Source of the DNA: Lepidurus packardi
Taxonomy: Eukaryota; Arthropoda; Branchiopoda; Notostraca; Triopsidae
Direction of reading: 5' to 3'
Assembly: GCA_023053545.1 (NCBI GenBank)
Contig: JAKZAN010000131.1
Coordinates: 23,696 to 87,695 of the forward strand
DNA: 64,000 bases
Part shown: one piece after another, positions 22,923 to 35,100 of the stretch
Numbering within the stretch: position 1 is the stretch's first letter
Layout: each line of letters opens with the position of its first letter
The notes under the pieces: model-generated
Told to the model about the DNA's origin: nothing
Database searches by the model: none
The model's input: the letters and a program-made list of their open reading frames with translations, nothing else
Program-made: the position numbers and the translations under genes

Positions 22923-24857
22923 TCAAAAAGCTTTAGAGCCACTTGTGCCGTAATATTGTCTAACCTTCTTATCGAGTTCCTCTCTGCTCTTCTGGAGAGC
23001 TGCCAGTTTTTCCTGCATAGAATAGGGAACTGATGTCGCTTTCTTCTCCTGGTTGACGGATTAAGTATCGAAATCAGTCCCGAATAGTTGTCCATACTTC
23101 GGATCCTTCAGCAAAGCAGTACATTCATCCAATACTTTCTTGAGATTAAACTCTTTTTTCTCAGGACTCATGAGTGTTTGCATGAACTCATACTCACTAG
23201 CACAACCTTCGATGTTTCTGTCCATGTTCTTCAAAAAGATGACCCAGAAGAGTGGCAAGACAGATGGCCTGGCCTTACCACTTTTAAGAAGGAAACCCAT
23301 GACCTAAGTCCACTCTGCATCAATGAAATAGTCTAGGAACAGAGAGTAGAGTGCCTTCCTGCAGAACATCTAAAAGTTGATATTGAATCTGTTCTGGATG
23401 ACAGCATAGAGCCTGGGAATCAAAATGATGCTAAGTTCTCTCATAAATTCATCGGTGCTTTGGCTGGCTAGCTTGATGAAGAAGTAAGATAACGAGGCAG
23501 CCTCCTTCCCAGAATACTGCCTGTGCAGTTGTTGGATAAGCTGACATGAGGATTGCGGGTACTCGTCAAATACGTAGTCCTTGTCAAAGATTCTCCTGAG
23601 TAGCTAAACTGACTCTTTTACTTCGCTGCTCCACTCCTAATCTGAAAGTTATTCTTCATCCTTGCTATCCTCATCTTCTCTACCATGTGATGCTTGTCTC
23701 GCTAATTCGTGTAAATCTACCAGAGGAATGACTATAGCTTCTTAATGGGGTCCCAAATGTCTGCTTTTAGCAACTGAGTTGACCTCTAGATTCTGGGTGT
23801 TTTACTCATCCTTTTCTACATTTATACAGAGTCTATCCTTCTTGAGAGCTATTTTTCTCCATCCCTTTAACTCGTGAAATTTGAAGGTGAGGGCAGGTTT
23901 GGTGCACAGTATTAACTACCCATAGGAAGTGATGTCGAAATGATAGATAGGACATTATTTCATCTAGATAAGATATGTAGTAGTTAATTCCTGATAGTTG
24001 ATAGTTCTAATGGAATGATTAGAACACTGCACCATGAGATTCTACTTAGTCGACGTCACATTGGAAACCTTTGCGTCTAAGGTAACTTTGCTTCTTGTAT
24101 TGGTTGTAAAATCTAGGATATAAAGACCTTTGAAATTGCCATGAACGGTCGCTAAGGATGTTTTCTGATGGTAGTTAAGTTTCGGATCGTCGAAATTCTC
24201 CTGTAGTCTGAAGATTTTATGAGACTCTAGGGTTTTGATGTCGATAACACTAATTTGAAAGTCCTATTGGCCATTTATTAAGGATATTGAAAGGTGGTGT
24301 TGTTACTTTAGTCAGCACACATAAAGAATAGTCGTTAGCATTGAGGAAATCTGCACTTAGGTATTTGTCGTGGTGAGTCTTAATGATCTGAATTCGGTAG
24401 GGTTTATTGAGCTCAACAAGGTGCAGACTTCCTGGGAACTGTAATAGAGCTGATCGAAGTTCGGGATTAAATTTTAGCGTCAAAAGCTAGGTATTTTCCT
24501 GAATACGCGAGAGTCTGCTGACTTTATTGGTTGTCAGGCAAATCTAGGATAGAGTGGAGTCATCGTTGAAATGCACCAGAATCTAGGGGTTTCCTTCTAG
24601 ATGTGTGGAATAGAGGATTGGTCAGGAGTATTACTTTTCCATGTGAACCGGCTAACTGGACGGTCAGTTATCACACGATGATGTTTTCTCCTGATGTCGA
24701 CTAGGTGAAGCATGCCTTTGGAGTCTTGAAAGACTAATGTATTCTTTTCCTCGTCAAACTCGGCATATGTGGGATGGCAATCAACGCTGAGACTAAGTCT
24801 AGCTGTTTCTGGAAGGACTTGGGTGTTGTGTGGGGTAGAATTGACACTTTTCTGCAT
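22923..24857 (-). CDS. beta-propeller (WD-like) protein with helical C-terminus
   Basis: A 617-residue protein. Residues 1-330 show repeated strand patterns of a WD40-like propeller (for example LVFQDSKGMLHLVDI and VLTKDFQISVIDIKTLESHKIF). An acidic linker follows, then helical sequence and a short coiled coil at the end. Two introns (24597-24634 and 24264-24306) keep the frame. No GH/WD dipeptides are strong enough to name a family. Candidates include trafficking, nucleolar or ciliary WD proteins. It lies 120 bp upstream of, and on the same strand as, the LRR gene, and is divergent from the next gene. Confidence 0.6.
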
Positions 24858-25020
24858 GGACCAGTATTTTAAGTTTAAATGTTAACAAATAATAAACTTC
24901 TATTAACTTTATCATTAAGGGGTTAGCTGGGGGCTTGCCTAGAATGATAAGAGTCTCCCGAACTAGTGAATAGAATGTACCTCCCTAAATAATGTCTCGA
25001 TTTGACCTTACTGCTCAATA

Positions 25021-27582
25021 ATGTCGTGTGATACTAACTTCGGGTTCCTCCTAAAATTACGTGAACCACCCAATCCTCTCTATATTCTGTCTTTCAAGGA
25101 CCCCATTCTTGCTCGTTTCTTCAGGTCCTGGACTACTATCTAACCATTTCGGAAACGGTGTCATGCAGTTGGTCCCTTTTAATGGTCATTCTGGCTGAAT
25201 GGTTCGGTCTAATCAGAGAAGTTCGCAAAGGAGATCGTAGGAAATCTGAGGCTACTTAAATGGTTACATCTCAAAGATCTCGGACTAGACCGCCTGGAAC
25301 TATCTCAGTATCTGAAGCAGAGCTCAGAACTTGGTGACTTATTGAAATATCACTACGAGGGCTATTAGATAGTATAGGAGGACATCAATGACTATGCGAG
25401 GGGCGACTTGGTATTGTTCTATCATAGGTAGAGAACTGCAGATGTCATTGCTGAGTCGGTTGCACACGAGTTCGAAGGACTCACCCACGAAGTAGTATCC
25501 TTAGATCCTGAGTAGGTTTTGATCAATAGTGGCTTGAGTCAGAACCAAAAAAGACTTCGACCGATCCTCTAACACTTATGTAGTTTCTATAAGGATAAGC
25601 TAAGTGCCTAATTATGTTCTCCACTCAACATTATGCTAAAGAATCTGAGTCCTTTTGATGGAAGGTCTGTTTGTTTGGAGGTAATAGGGTTGCGGAAGTA
25701 TTTCTATCAATTGTATGACAAGTTTATGCATTGGCTGGAGATTGGACTGAAGCTGTGCGTCAAATCCACAGAGGAAATCGAGCCAGAGCGTCTACCTAGA
25801 TTCTAAAAGCGTGTCATATAGCGCATGGAGGCACAAAAGGTGTATGAACCATAGATATCCTACATCGTGAACAAAAAGTTCATGCTGCTCTTGGGATCCA
25901 CGAAAATGGACTAATAAATACTCTATTAACTGTAATGCTCATGGTGCAATCTGGCCAATTATTTGGAGTAGCGCGATAAGACCCAACTCTTTAACAGTAG
26001 AGAAGCCTGTGAAGAACTTCAAAAGAAAATTAGACGGGGCATTAGGTGGAAGTAGTTCATTTTCAACGAAGAGGGGCAGAAGATACTGTTGTTATGTGGT
26101 CGGGAGGAAGGCCAGAAAGCAGTAGCCATTTTGAGAGATTACGTGTTCCGGAAATGCCTAGTCCCTCTCTCCTATGCATTCAAAACTCGCGAAGCCTATG
26201 AGTACTTCAAAGAGTAGCAAAACTCTGATAAGTTATTTGAGAACTTAGTATTCAAACAAAACTAGCCACTGCCTGGAGAAGAGATAGAAGAAGGGTCCTG
26301 TATTATCACACTTTCAAGTACCAAGAACCATGAAGACCAAGTCATAAAAAGACTTGAAGCCTATGAGGCAAACTTCTATAAAGTGAGAGTGACCATACCC
26401 ATTAAAAGAGAAGTAAGTCTTTCGGAAAGGAAGTCCATTAGAAAAATAGAGAGACCTGGTTCTGGGGTGTACAAGGGTTGTGTCGACAGCTAGTTTAACT
26501 ACCAAGTTGGATTGGGTACTGTGAGAATTGTAGCTGAGTTAGATAGCTGCCTTTACGACAGAGTTATTGTTCCCGTCCACCATGATGGCACGTTTTTCAG
26601 TGATATTTGTTCTAAGCTGCTCCAACGTGAAAACGTCCCAAAACTAAAGAAGACTCGGCCTTAGTTCAAGGATAGGGTCAATACTGAGTGCAACTAGTGG
26701 GAGTCACCGCGATAAATCCTGTTGTTTTACGTACCTGCAACAAGTAACTAAATACGATAAGACCTCAAAAAGATCATCGACATCAGAAAATCTGATGCTT
26801 CAGCCGGTACCCTCTGGTTTCTTACCCCTGAAGCCCTTGAAGATCTGTCGACCATATAAATTCTATACGTGATTAGAGGATATCTAATGCATAACTGGAA
26901 GAAGCAGCCTTTTTTAAGAAAGTTTGGATTCATATGTTCAGGTTCCGAACACACGAAATCATTCAAGAATAAGCTGATTCGTTCCATGCAAGGGCATGCC
27001 AAACCTAGAACCCCGCCCCTCACCAGTAATCTTCTTGACTGGGTTTCAGAGTGCCAGTTGAAGGTCTATAGAATGACGGTTTCTCTGAAAAACTTTCCAT
27101 TCTTTTGTCTTCCGATCGTAGTGCAGAGACACCTGAACATGCTTTCGATGAATGAATCAGAGACCTTAAAGCCAAGACTATTCGTAGTAATACCACCATC
27201 GGATGCAGTAAATGTCGAATAACTAGTTGTTCACTGCAGGGAAAAAGTGGTCATCAACGCCACTAGAATGATATCCTTACCTTTGGACTAATACTGGAAA
27301 ACTCTTAAAAATAGTCCTGGGAAGAACCTTCTCAGGGACTTTATACAGCTCAATTTGGAGGAAGATACTCGAAGTACGGAGAGTGTGATCACAACGATGT
27401 ACGTGAAGGCAGAGAATCCTGTAGAAATCTGCGGGAAGGTCTACCGGGTGTAACCAGACTAACTGTGTCCTTTGCACACTTCTGAACCACCCCTCAAATT
27501 TGAAATAAGGAGGGAAAATGTCTCAGTCAATCTGGTGTGTGGGCACCCTGATTCACTCCTGAGACTGCTTCGAGTGCCATGA
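25021..27582 (+). CDS. large hypothetical protein, TAR-codon rich
   Basis: One uninterrupted frame of 853 codons with 31 in-frame TAA/TAG codons. An in-frame TGA lies just upstream of the ATG, which fixes the start. The protein is soluble and mixed alpha/beta with no membrane segments. A Cys- and His-containing end (CPLHTS, later VCGHPD) hints at a small metal site but lacks full RING or zinc-finger spacing. I do not recognise it. Its codon use (rich in reassigned codons, AT-leaning) differs from the GC-richer BAH-PHD gene, as expected for a low-expressed or fast-evolving gene. Confidence 0.75.
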
Positions 27583-27712
27583 TTTAGTATCCGATGAATA
27601 TGATTGGCCCGATTAAACTAATCGGAATTCTGTTTGACTATCAATATATAATACTACAGTAACTTATTCAGATAAATTACAAAAAAAAAAGCTTTCTGGA
27701 TTGCCACAAAAC

Positions 27713-27972
27713 ATGACTACCGGACCCCTCTACGTAATCATCTGATCCTATTCCTCTGTCCTCCGTAGCCCGACATTAATATACCCCAATACTACACGAT
27801 CCTCATCCTGCAGCTCATCATGATCGCAGTCTTGTTAGGCTTCCTCGTGCTGTGGCATGTCAGACACCACGGCACCAAGAACCCAGGGCTGGAGATGGAG
27901 GAACGCTTCCTGCAGTCCATGCAGTATGAAATGCGGGAGTACGCAGCCCCTCCCAACCGATAACATCATTGA
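27713..27972 (+). CDS. small single-span membrane protein (74 aa)
   Basis: A 74-residue protein after removal of a 35-nt intron (27734-27768), which begins after only seven codons. A hydrophobic helix (about residues 18-38, ILILQLIMIAVLLGFLVLW) is followed by a His-rich turn and a charged amphipathic tail with several Met and Glu. Without the intron the frame stops at once, and the intron ends are canonical, so the gene is likely real though small. Topology N-out/C-in is suggested by the basic RHH after the helix. No family is recognised. It sits alone between two long genes on the same strand. Confidence 0.6.
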
Positions 27973-28146
27973 TTACACCTTTAATTGAATCCCATGAATA
28001 CTTCGAACTTAATCATCGCTAGAGGACCAGCTACTTGAGGACTGCATCAGGTTTGATCAGTTACTCATGACTCCTACTTTAAATTTACAATTTTTACTTA
28101 TCTTGAAACATACCCACGATTTCACAGACTAAACAATAGATTCTAC

Positions 28147-31128
28147 ATGGAGCCTAAGTAAACTAACAAGGTCAAGTACTCAGTCTTCGTCAGGATCCGT
28201 CCCTCGCTCAAACTTGCTGCCTCAGCTCCTATTTTCAGGTCTGAACGTACCAAATATGTTAAAGAATTCCGAGAGAAGTCCATAGTCACCTACTGTTTTG
28301 ATCATGTCTTTGATTCTGAGAGCACAAACCAAGACATCTACGACAAAGGTTGTGGCAAGATGGTATCCGCCTTTCTTAACAAGCAAGTCAGTACTACTAT
28401 CCTGGCCTACGGACAGACTGGTTCTGGCAAAACCTACACCCTTTTCGGACACAAAAACCAGAGCTAAAATGGGATTGCAACCCATATCGTGGATGAGGTG
28501 CTCCTGTATTGCCAGAATAACAACAAGAAGATCCTTTGCACCTTCATCCAGATATACAAAGAGAAAGTGACTGACTTAATCAGCAACAAGCCGATTCTCC
28601 TCAGAGACAATAGTAAGGGCGATCTTGTACTCGAAAACCAAACCGTCTGTGAAGTGTCTTCCAAGAAAGAATTCGCTTAGTTTTATGCCCAAGCCAACTA
28701 AAATAAAATATTCGGTAGCTCTTATGTCCACAACGAATCTTCCCGCTCACATGTCATGTTCTCTCTGAGGGTTAACGGCGCAAACCTTAACATCGTCGAC
28801 CTCTGTGGTAGCTAGGTTCTGACCTACCAGTTTGACCAGAAACAGCGAGACGAAACTAACAGTATCAACCTTTCGCTGTTTACTCTGAATTCGGTGATCA
28901 GCGATCTGTGCGATACCAACAATTCTAAAAAATTTATATCGTTCAGAAACTCTGTACTCACTCGACTCCTCAAAAGTAGTCTGGTCAATACAATGACTGT
29001 CACGCAGGTCTGTCTCTTTTGTAATATCTCACCTGAGGCGGAGCATCGCGATCTCAGTGCCAGTACTCTACATTTCGGACAGCTTGCTATTAAGGTAGAT
29101 CAAGCAGACAACATAAAGTAAGAAACAGTCAACAGAAGTCAACAAAAAAGAGATCTGAAGAAGGTTGATAATATTTTGAGCATCACTCCAGTTCCTTACA
29201 GAGGTCTTTTAAGATCCAGATGGCAATGGGAAGCTTAGAAGGTAAATATCTGTGGGAATATCACGAGAGTGTTGAAAATGCAGTCAAAGGATACAGCAAC
29301 AGATAATGTTTTGTTGCTACATGCTTATGGAGGAGGCTGTTGTGGCTAGGACTGGGACAATCTGGTGTCTTACCTTCTAGAGCCAGGTTCATACAATCTC
29401 TTCTCAGTGGATTTCCCAGGTTTCGGCTACTCAGATGGTAAGAAATTCAGCTCAAGGGCAGAAAAGTTTACCACTAAAGGAGAATCCATCGAGTTCCTAC
29501 AATAGCTATTTAAATATTTTGGGTTCAATCCCAAGAATAAAGTCACTCTCATCGGATATGATCTTGGAGGTGCTATCGCCTTACATGCTGGTCTGGTGGC
29601 GCCTCTAGCCAAGTGTCTCACGAGCATCTGCGTCTTCCATCCAACATGGACCGACTCCATCGATCGTCTGTCGGCTATAACATCTCCGACGCTAATCTTG
29701 TGGGCAGCAACTTAGACGTTCCATCTTGTGAGTGCTGGCGAGAAAATGGCTAAGACCATCAAAGGGTCGATCATGCATAAATACAATATAGGGCCTTATA
29801 CGAACTAGAAAGCAGCTGGCTACTTTGACATGTACTTTGAGACCGTAGCCAAATCATTCTTGGAGTTCTTGTAGAGTTTAAATCCTTAAAAAACATCAGA
29901 CAGAAGAGGAGAAGTAATTGAAGAGATCATTGTGACTAATGTTAGTAAGCAAGAGGAAGAATTGAGTAAGGCTCGAGCTTCAGTTCAGTAATTTTTGAGG
30001 ATGATAGAGCAAAATACCCACAACCAGGTCTACGAGTCATTATGGAAGGGTGGCAGTGGTAAACCCAAAGCTGTAAAACTTGCCTCAGACTTGCCCCTCC
30101 TCGACTTACAGTCCATAAGTTTGGAGCTGCTCAAAAGATACTAAATCTGGTCTATTTGCCCATCGACAGATAACCTACGAAATGGTTTGCCCTTACTGCC
30201 GGCTGGTCGGCAGGTCCAAGTTAAGACCAATATCCATCTCTCAGTGTTATAAGGCCCAGATAATTATCTTGCATACTGGCCTAAGGGAGAGCTCGGGATC
30301 ACCCACAAAGCTTATATTGCAAGAGATCAGACGGAGGAAGAGATATACTAAAAGAGACGGGTGAAGGTCATTGTCGACAACTATAAATCATCGAAATAAA
30401 ATAGGAAAAGCGTAATTGAAGTACCCCTTGCTGACGTAATCAGGCTGAATTCTGCCACTATTTTCAGACGGAACAACATGGGAGACCTTATCTTTGAAGA
30501 TTCAGTTACGTGCAAATATTCCTCAGCATTCGTGAAATTGAAAATGCTCGAATGCTGTAACGCTATCCGTCCTCTGGTCGAAAAGATGGACTTCACTCAG
30601 AACAATATGGAGTTATTGAACTTGCAAATGGAATGTACCCGTAGGATACAACAGCTTATCAATCTCCGACACCTGGTTCACTAGGGCATAGACAATACCA
30701 GGTTCACAGGTATCGATGTCGGCAAACTCGCATATTATGGCCAGGGGAACTGCCACCACTTGGCTAGTGTTGCTGCTGCCTTTTTGCTGCCTTTCGGCAA
30801 GATTCTGGGCTGGGATGTTATTTTTAGAGCAGGTTCTTTCTTCAAAACAGGGAGAGAGCTCGACGCATCGGGTATGCCTCTGGAAGGTTGGGACGGAAGA
30901 CCAAAAACAAGCGTAGAGGATCACACGTGGCTCGAACTCGTCTACAAGCCTTCCTACTACATGTGTGTGTTCGACCCCAGCTTCGACATCTGCAGTGCAT
31001 AGCTGGACCGGATCTATAGTTTATAAGGCAAGATGCACATTTCAGACCGACTACACTGCAATAGTCTGGAGCCCCCAGTTCCTGACAAACTGTACAGTGC
31101 CACTGAATGCTTGAGCACTGGCTACTGA
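28147..31128 (+). CDS. kinesin motor - alpha/beta hydrolase - transglutaminase-like fusion
   Basis: One intron-free frame of 993 codons with three domains. (1) Kinesin motor, residues about 5-320: P-loop GQTGSGKT at 89-96, switch I NESSRSH ending at 202, switch II DLCGSE at 218-223 whose final Glu is the TAG codon 28813-28815. (2) Alpha/beta hydrolase fold, about 380-580: oxyanion region HAYGGG, DFPGFGYSDG, and nucleophile elbow GYDLGG at 470-475, with Asp472 at the usual Ser place, as in epoxide hydrolases and haloalkane dehalogenases; no clear catalytic His follows. (3) Transglutaminase-like domain, about 850-990: putative triad Cys869 (GNCHH), His926 (DHTWLEL), Asp943 (FDPSF). A helical Glu/Gln linker (about 600-660) lies between. 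A microtubule motor carrying enzymes or enzyme-like binding modules is implied; cargo and substrate are unknown. Confidence 0.85.
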
Positions 31129-31218
31129 TCTAATATCTCTAAATGACATCTGATCTTTCCGATTGACATACTTTAAATAACCCTAACCGGAGCATATCTT
31201 TAATATTTGGAAACTGCT

Positions 31219-32040
31219 TCACAGTGCATGACCCACAACCTTATCGCACATGCCCTCGATCAGCATCAGGATTGTTTCTTCGGTCCGGTTCCGGGAATTC
31301 TTCTCGTGTTCCAACTCTTCGCCCACGAATTTCAGAAGTTCTCCTAAGGTTTTGTAGATACTTGTTTCCGAGTCCTCCCGCTGTTCTGCCAGACTCTGCA
31401 GCATGTTCGTTAACTGATCTAGGTCCCCAGATATCTACTCCATTACTTCCTCGTCTACCTGCTCGCGTGTCCTGGCTTCCTCCTCGATCATGTCTTTGAG
31501 TTTCGGGAGATCTCCTTCCAGCGTCGACTTAATCTCCTGGATGCTTTTGGTCCTATTTTTAGTTTCTAAGGCTACACTATTCCTGATTTGGCCAAGCCTC
31601 TATACAATAGATTTAGCGATTCGTGCCTCTGAATCTTTCCTGAAGTTCATTTCTTGTTCGATGCTGTCTGAGAACTTCTCCTGGTATTTCCGATGCACTG
31701 GCTCATAGGACCTGCGCAAACCTAGTCTGGAAGAGCCCCCTGATTCACTCACATCGATATTTCTCTCTATTTTGACGAGCTATCAACCAATGCAGTTCTA
31801 TTGATATTAACACAATAGTACATTTTCTTTGAGTTCGCTGAAGTCAGCCGTAGAGCGTTACTCAAGGTCCTCGAGTCTGTTCTAGATATCCTAGATGCGC
31901 TGCTCGATTGTTTGGTACTTCTGCTGCCGCTGGACTTCGATGCCACTTTTGATGCCATTTAGCTTATCGAAGATCTTGCTGATTCGCTCGTCATGGGATG
32001 ACCTGGCAAGATCGTAGGTTGAAATCCTCGGGGATGTCAT
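31219..32040 (-). CDS. SF-assemblin / beta-giardin-like coiled coil
   Basis: A 259-residue protein, close to the usual SF-assemblin length. It has a short non-helical head with Ser, Pro and basic residues, followed by a near-continuous coiled coil to the end, broken once near a Gly/Ser-rich SGGSS segment. One 42-nt intron (31780-31821) keeps the frame. Head-plus-rod layout and the LVKIERNI and LEHEKNSRNRTEE segments resemble SF-assemblins, which form striated fibres tied to basal bodies. A plain coiled-coil protein is the alternative. It converges on the kinesin fusion gene (90 bp) and is divergent from the propeller/solenoid gene (114 bp). Confidence 0.65.
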
Positions 32041-32154
32041 GGCTCCAGTTTTACGATAACTAATTATATGATGATAGTTTTACGCGACTCCGGATTTTAT
32101 CATTGAGCAGTTTGAATTTTAAAATCCTTTATCCCACTTACCTAAAGTTAGGCC

Positions 32155-35100
32155 ATGGCTGATCCTTCTACTCTGTCTTTCGGGCTCACCAGTCCTTATG
32201 AACTAGCCCTCAAAACCCAGGAACCCTTAAACTCTCATGACTTCAGTATGTTCTGCATCGGCCATAATGCCTTCGTGCTCAGAAACGGCAACACCTTTAA
32301 TTGCCTCATCTATTAGCAGCCCAATCGATAACTCCTTGTTAAAAAATCTTCAATCTTCAATCTCTAGAACAAACGAATAGTATCGATTAGCGTGTTGGGT
32401 CCCGATCCATCTCTGGTCCTCGTGCTCACCAATACTGAACTTCTCGGGCTTAGCCTCAATAAATCTACCTTGTAAATCCAGGCGACTGTTTTATTAACAG
32501 TAACTAACCAAAACTACGAACATGTCTGTGCTGTGTCGGCCACTTCAGTCTTCCTCGTGACTTCGAAGTGTGAGTTAGAGCTTTTCGAGTTGACCAACGC
32601 TTGGCAAATGACTGCAAGTCCAAACCCCATGTTGGTGAAGGGGTCCGTCAGTATTCCTGAGGTTAGTAACGGAAAGATCAAAAAGATACTGATTGTACCC
32701 AGTCCCCAGAACAACAAGTACTTAGGACTAGTTGTCACTCAATACCAGGGTTCGGATTTCCCCAAATAAACCCTGAGCGTTGTTGAAATAAACTGCGCCA
32801 AAAAAGAGGGGTCATCGGCAGATGTGTTAAGCTGTGATAATTTCGATGTGGAAGATGTGCGAGTCGAGGGTTTCCTCATACTTTCTAGTTTCCGAGTCTA
32901 TGTGCACTAGGAAAAGAAGACTGAATACCTGGAAGCATGCCTCAACAACCAGTTAGTTGTCATCTGCAAGTTTGTCAAGAAGTATATGATCTGGGAGGCT
33001 GTCTACGACAAGAAAATCAAATAAGATGTCTTAGACTTCAGACTGGGATTCGCCACGCCACACTCCTTCTATGTCGTCCAAAAGCTTCATATTGAAATCC
33101 ATGAACTCAGTCTCAACGAGGACAAATCGTCCAAAATGACTCTGCTCGAGGCTAAGTTGAGGGACTTCATCCCCGATGAAATGAGTCTGCAATTACCTTT
33201 TCTGGGGGTATGCACAAGCAAGTCAGGACAGATGATCCTGAACAAGCAGAAAAACAACTCAGTATGTCTGCGTCACACCTTCAGCATGGATCCATTGTAA
33301 AAACTCAGTCAGGCAGTTACCCTCATGACACACCAGAAGGATCTCGAGAAGGAGTTACCAGTTATTATCGATTTCATATCCAAAAAAACAGGTAGTACCA
33401 AGAAAGAAGTCCAGAAACAGTTATGGTTAAGGTGGCCGCGTGTGCTGGAGAAGAACAGCGAGTTCATCAAGAAACTCCTAGCTGTCAATGACCCAGTCTA
33501 TATCGAAGAACAGATCAAGTCCCTGCTTCAGTAAAGCCCCCTCAAAATCTAGTTGGTCGAGGATCTCCTGTTGAAGTGCAAAAATATGTACAAAAAGGAG
33601 ATTACCAAGGCATTTAACTGTAAGTCAGCTCTCGCCTTTATCAAATGCAACTTCAGACTGAAGAAGATGCGGCTTCATATGGGCAGCTGCAAAATGAGTC
33701 TTATCACTTACAAGGAGTTTGCAGAAATTTAGGAACGCAATATCGCCAAGGAAATCAAGCTTTACTTTGAGGAGTTCAGGAAGGCTGACCTACAGATTGC
33801 CCTAACCTTGTTCGGCAAGCACTTCTTCGCCACATATGAGTAGAATATAATCTATGCCTTTGAGAGGATACGCGATCTGACCTATTTTGTGTCCAATTTC
33901 AACTTCTTGTTTCCCCTACCCAAGAACCCTCAGATCTGGGAGCTCAGGATGGACAAGAGAGAAACTGAAGTCCAGCTAGAAACGCTCAAAAAGTGGCACG
34001 CAGCAGCCAAAAGCAAAACTCCAGAACTGCCCACGTGGGAGGAGTCTCTCAAAGAACTCAAAGCTGGTTGTAGAGGCTACATGATGGACAACGACATATT
34101 CCCGGATCCTGTGCCTCCCCAAGATGGTTCTGTGAGCTCATATGAGGATGCTTACTACAGCTTCTTCACTGCGTTAATCAAAGTAGCCAAAACCGACGCA
34201 TAGGAGACATTTAGAATTCTGGATATTCTTGCTATAGAGAACGAAATTCAACAAGAAATCAAAGACAAGCTAGATGTGATTCTGGAACTATACTTTTTGA
34301 TAGACTCCCCGAAGGTAGATCTCAAGACCATGTTAAAACTGACGCCAGAGGGATTCTTCGCGTATCTGCTGGAACTCTAAATCTACGATAGCTTCGTAGG
34401 AATCGTCAGGGAATGTTTCGATGAGCTCGAAGCCCATTCTCTGTGTGAGTCTTTCGCGAACTACCTCAAAAAATATTTCACCTCCCACACAGTGCTCTGC
34501 TCGCACTTCGGCATGATTCTCAAGGCTGCCCAGAGCATCGAGCAAGAAGACTTCGAAATGATTCTAGAGACTCTGATCGACTGCATCTACGAGACGATGC
34601 TGATAACTCAGGCGTAATATGTGCAGAACTACATAGAGACCTATTTTTTGTATCAGGGAATCAAGAGTTCAACCCTGAAGACTAAACTGTTGAGGCTCGA
34701 AAATATCATCGCCAGAGAGGATCTTTTTTCGAATCTCCACTCTAATCTGACTCTACTGGAAATCGAGTACGGGGACAAAGTCATACAACTCAAGATCGAG
34801 AAGTACTTCTCAAAACCTGATCTCCCGAAGTTCATGAAGTTCGTTGATGAGATCGTCTACTTACGTGAGGAGTTTTATCTGTAAATACCCATCAACAGAC
34901 TCCTGAAGGATCTACTGTGCTCCGTCATCAACTGCGTCAAGAAATGGGGAACACTAGTATCACAACTACTCACCCATAGGATTCTCAGCAAGGTGCTAGA
35001 AGCCAAAGCTTTACTCGAATAACAAATTTTTATCAGAAGAAACTACCTGTATACTCATTTCCCAGACTTTGCCAGCATCAAATCCCATATGGAAGAACTC

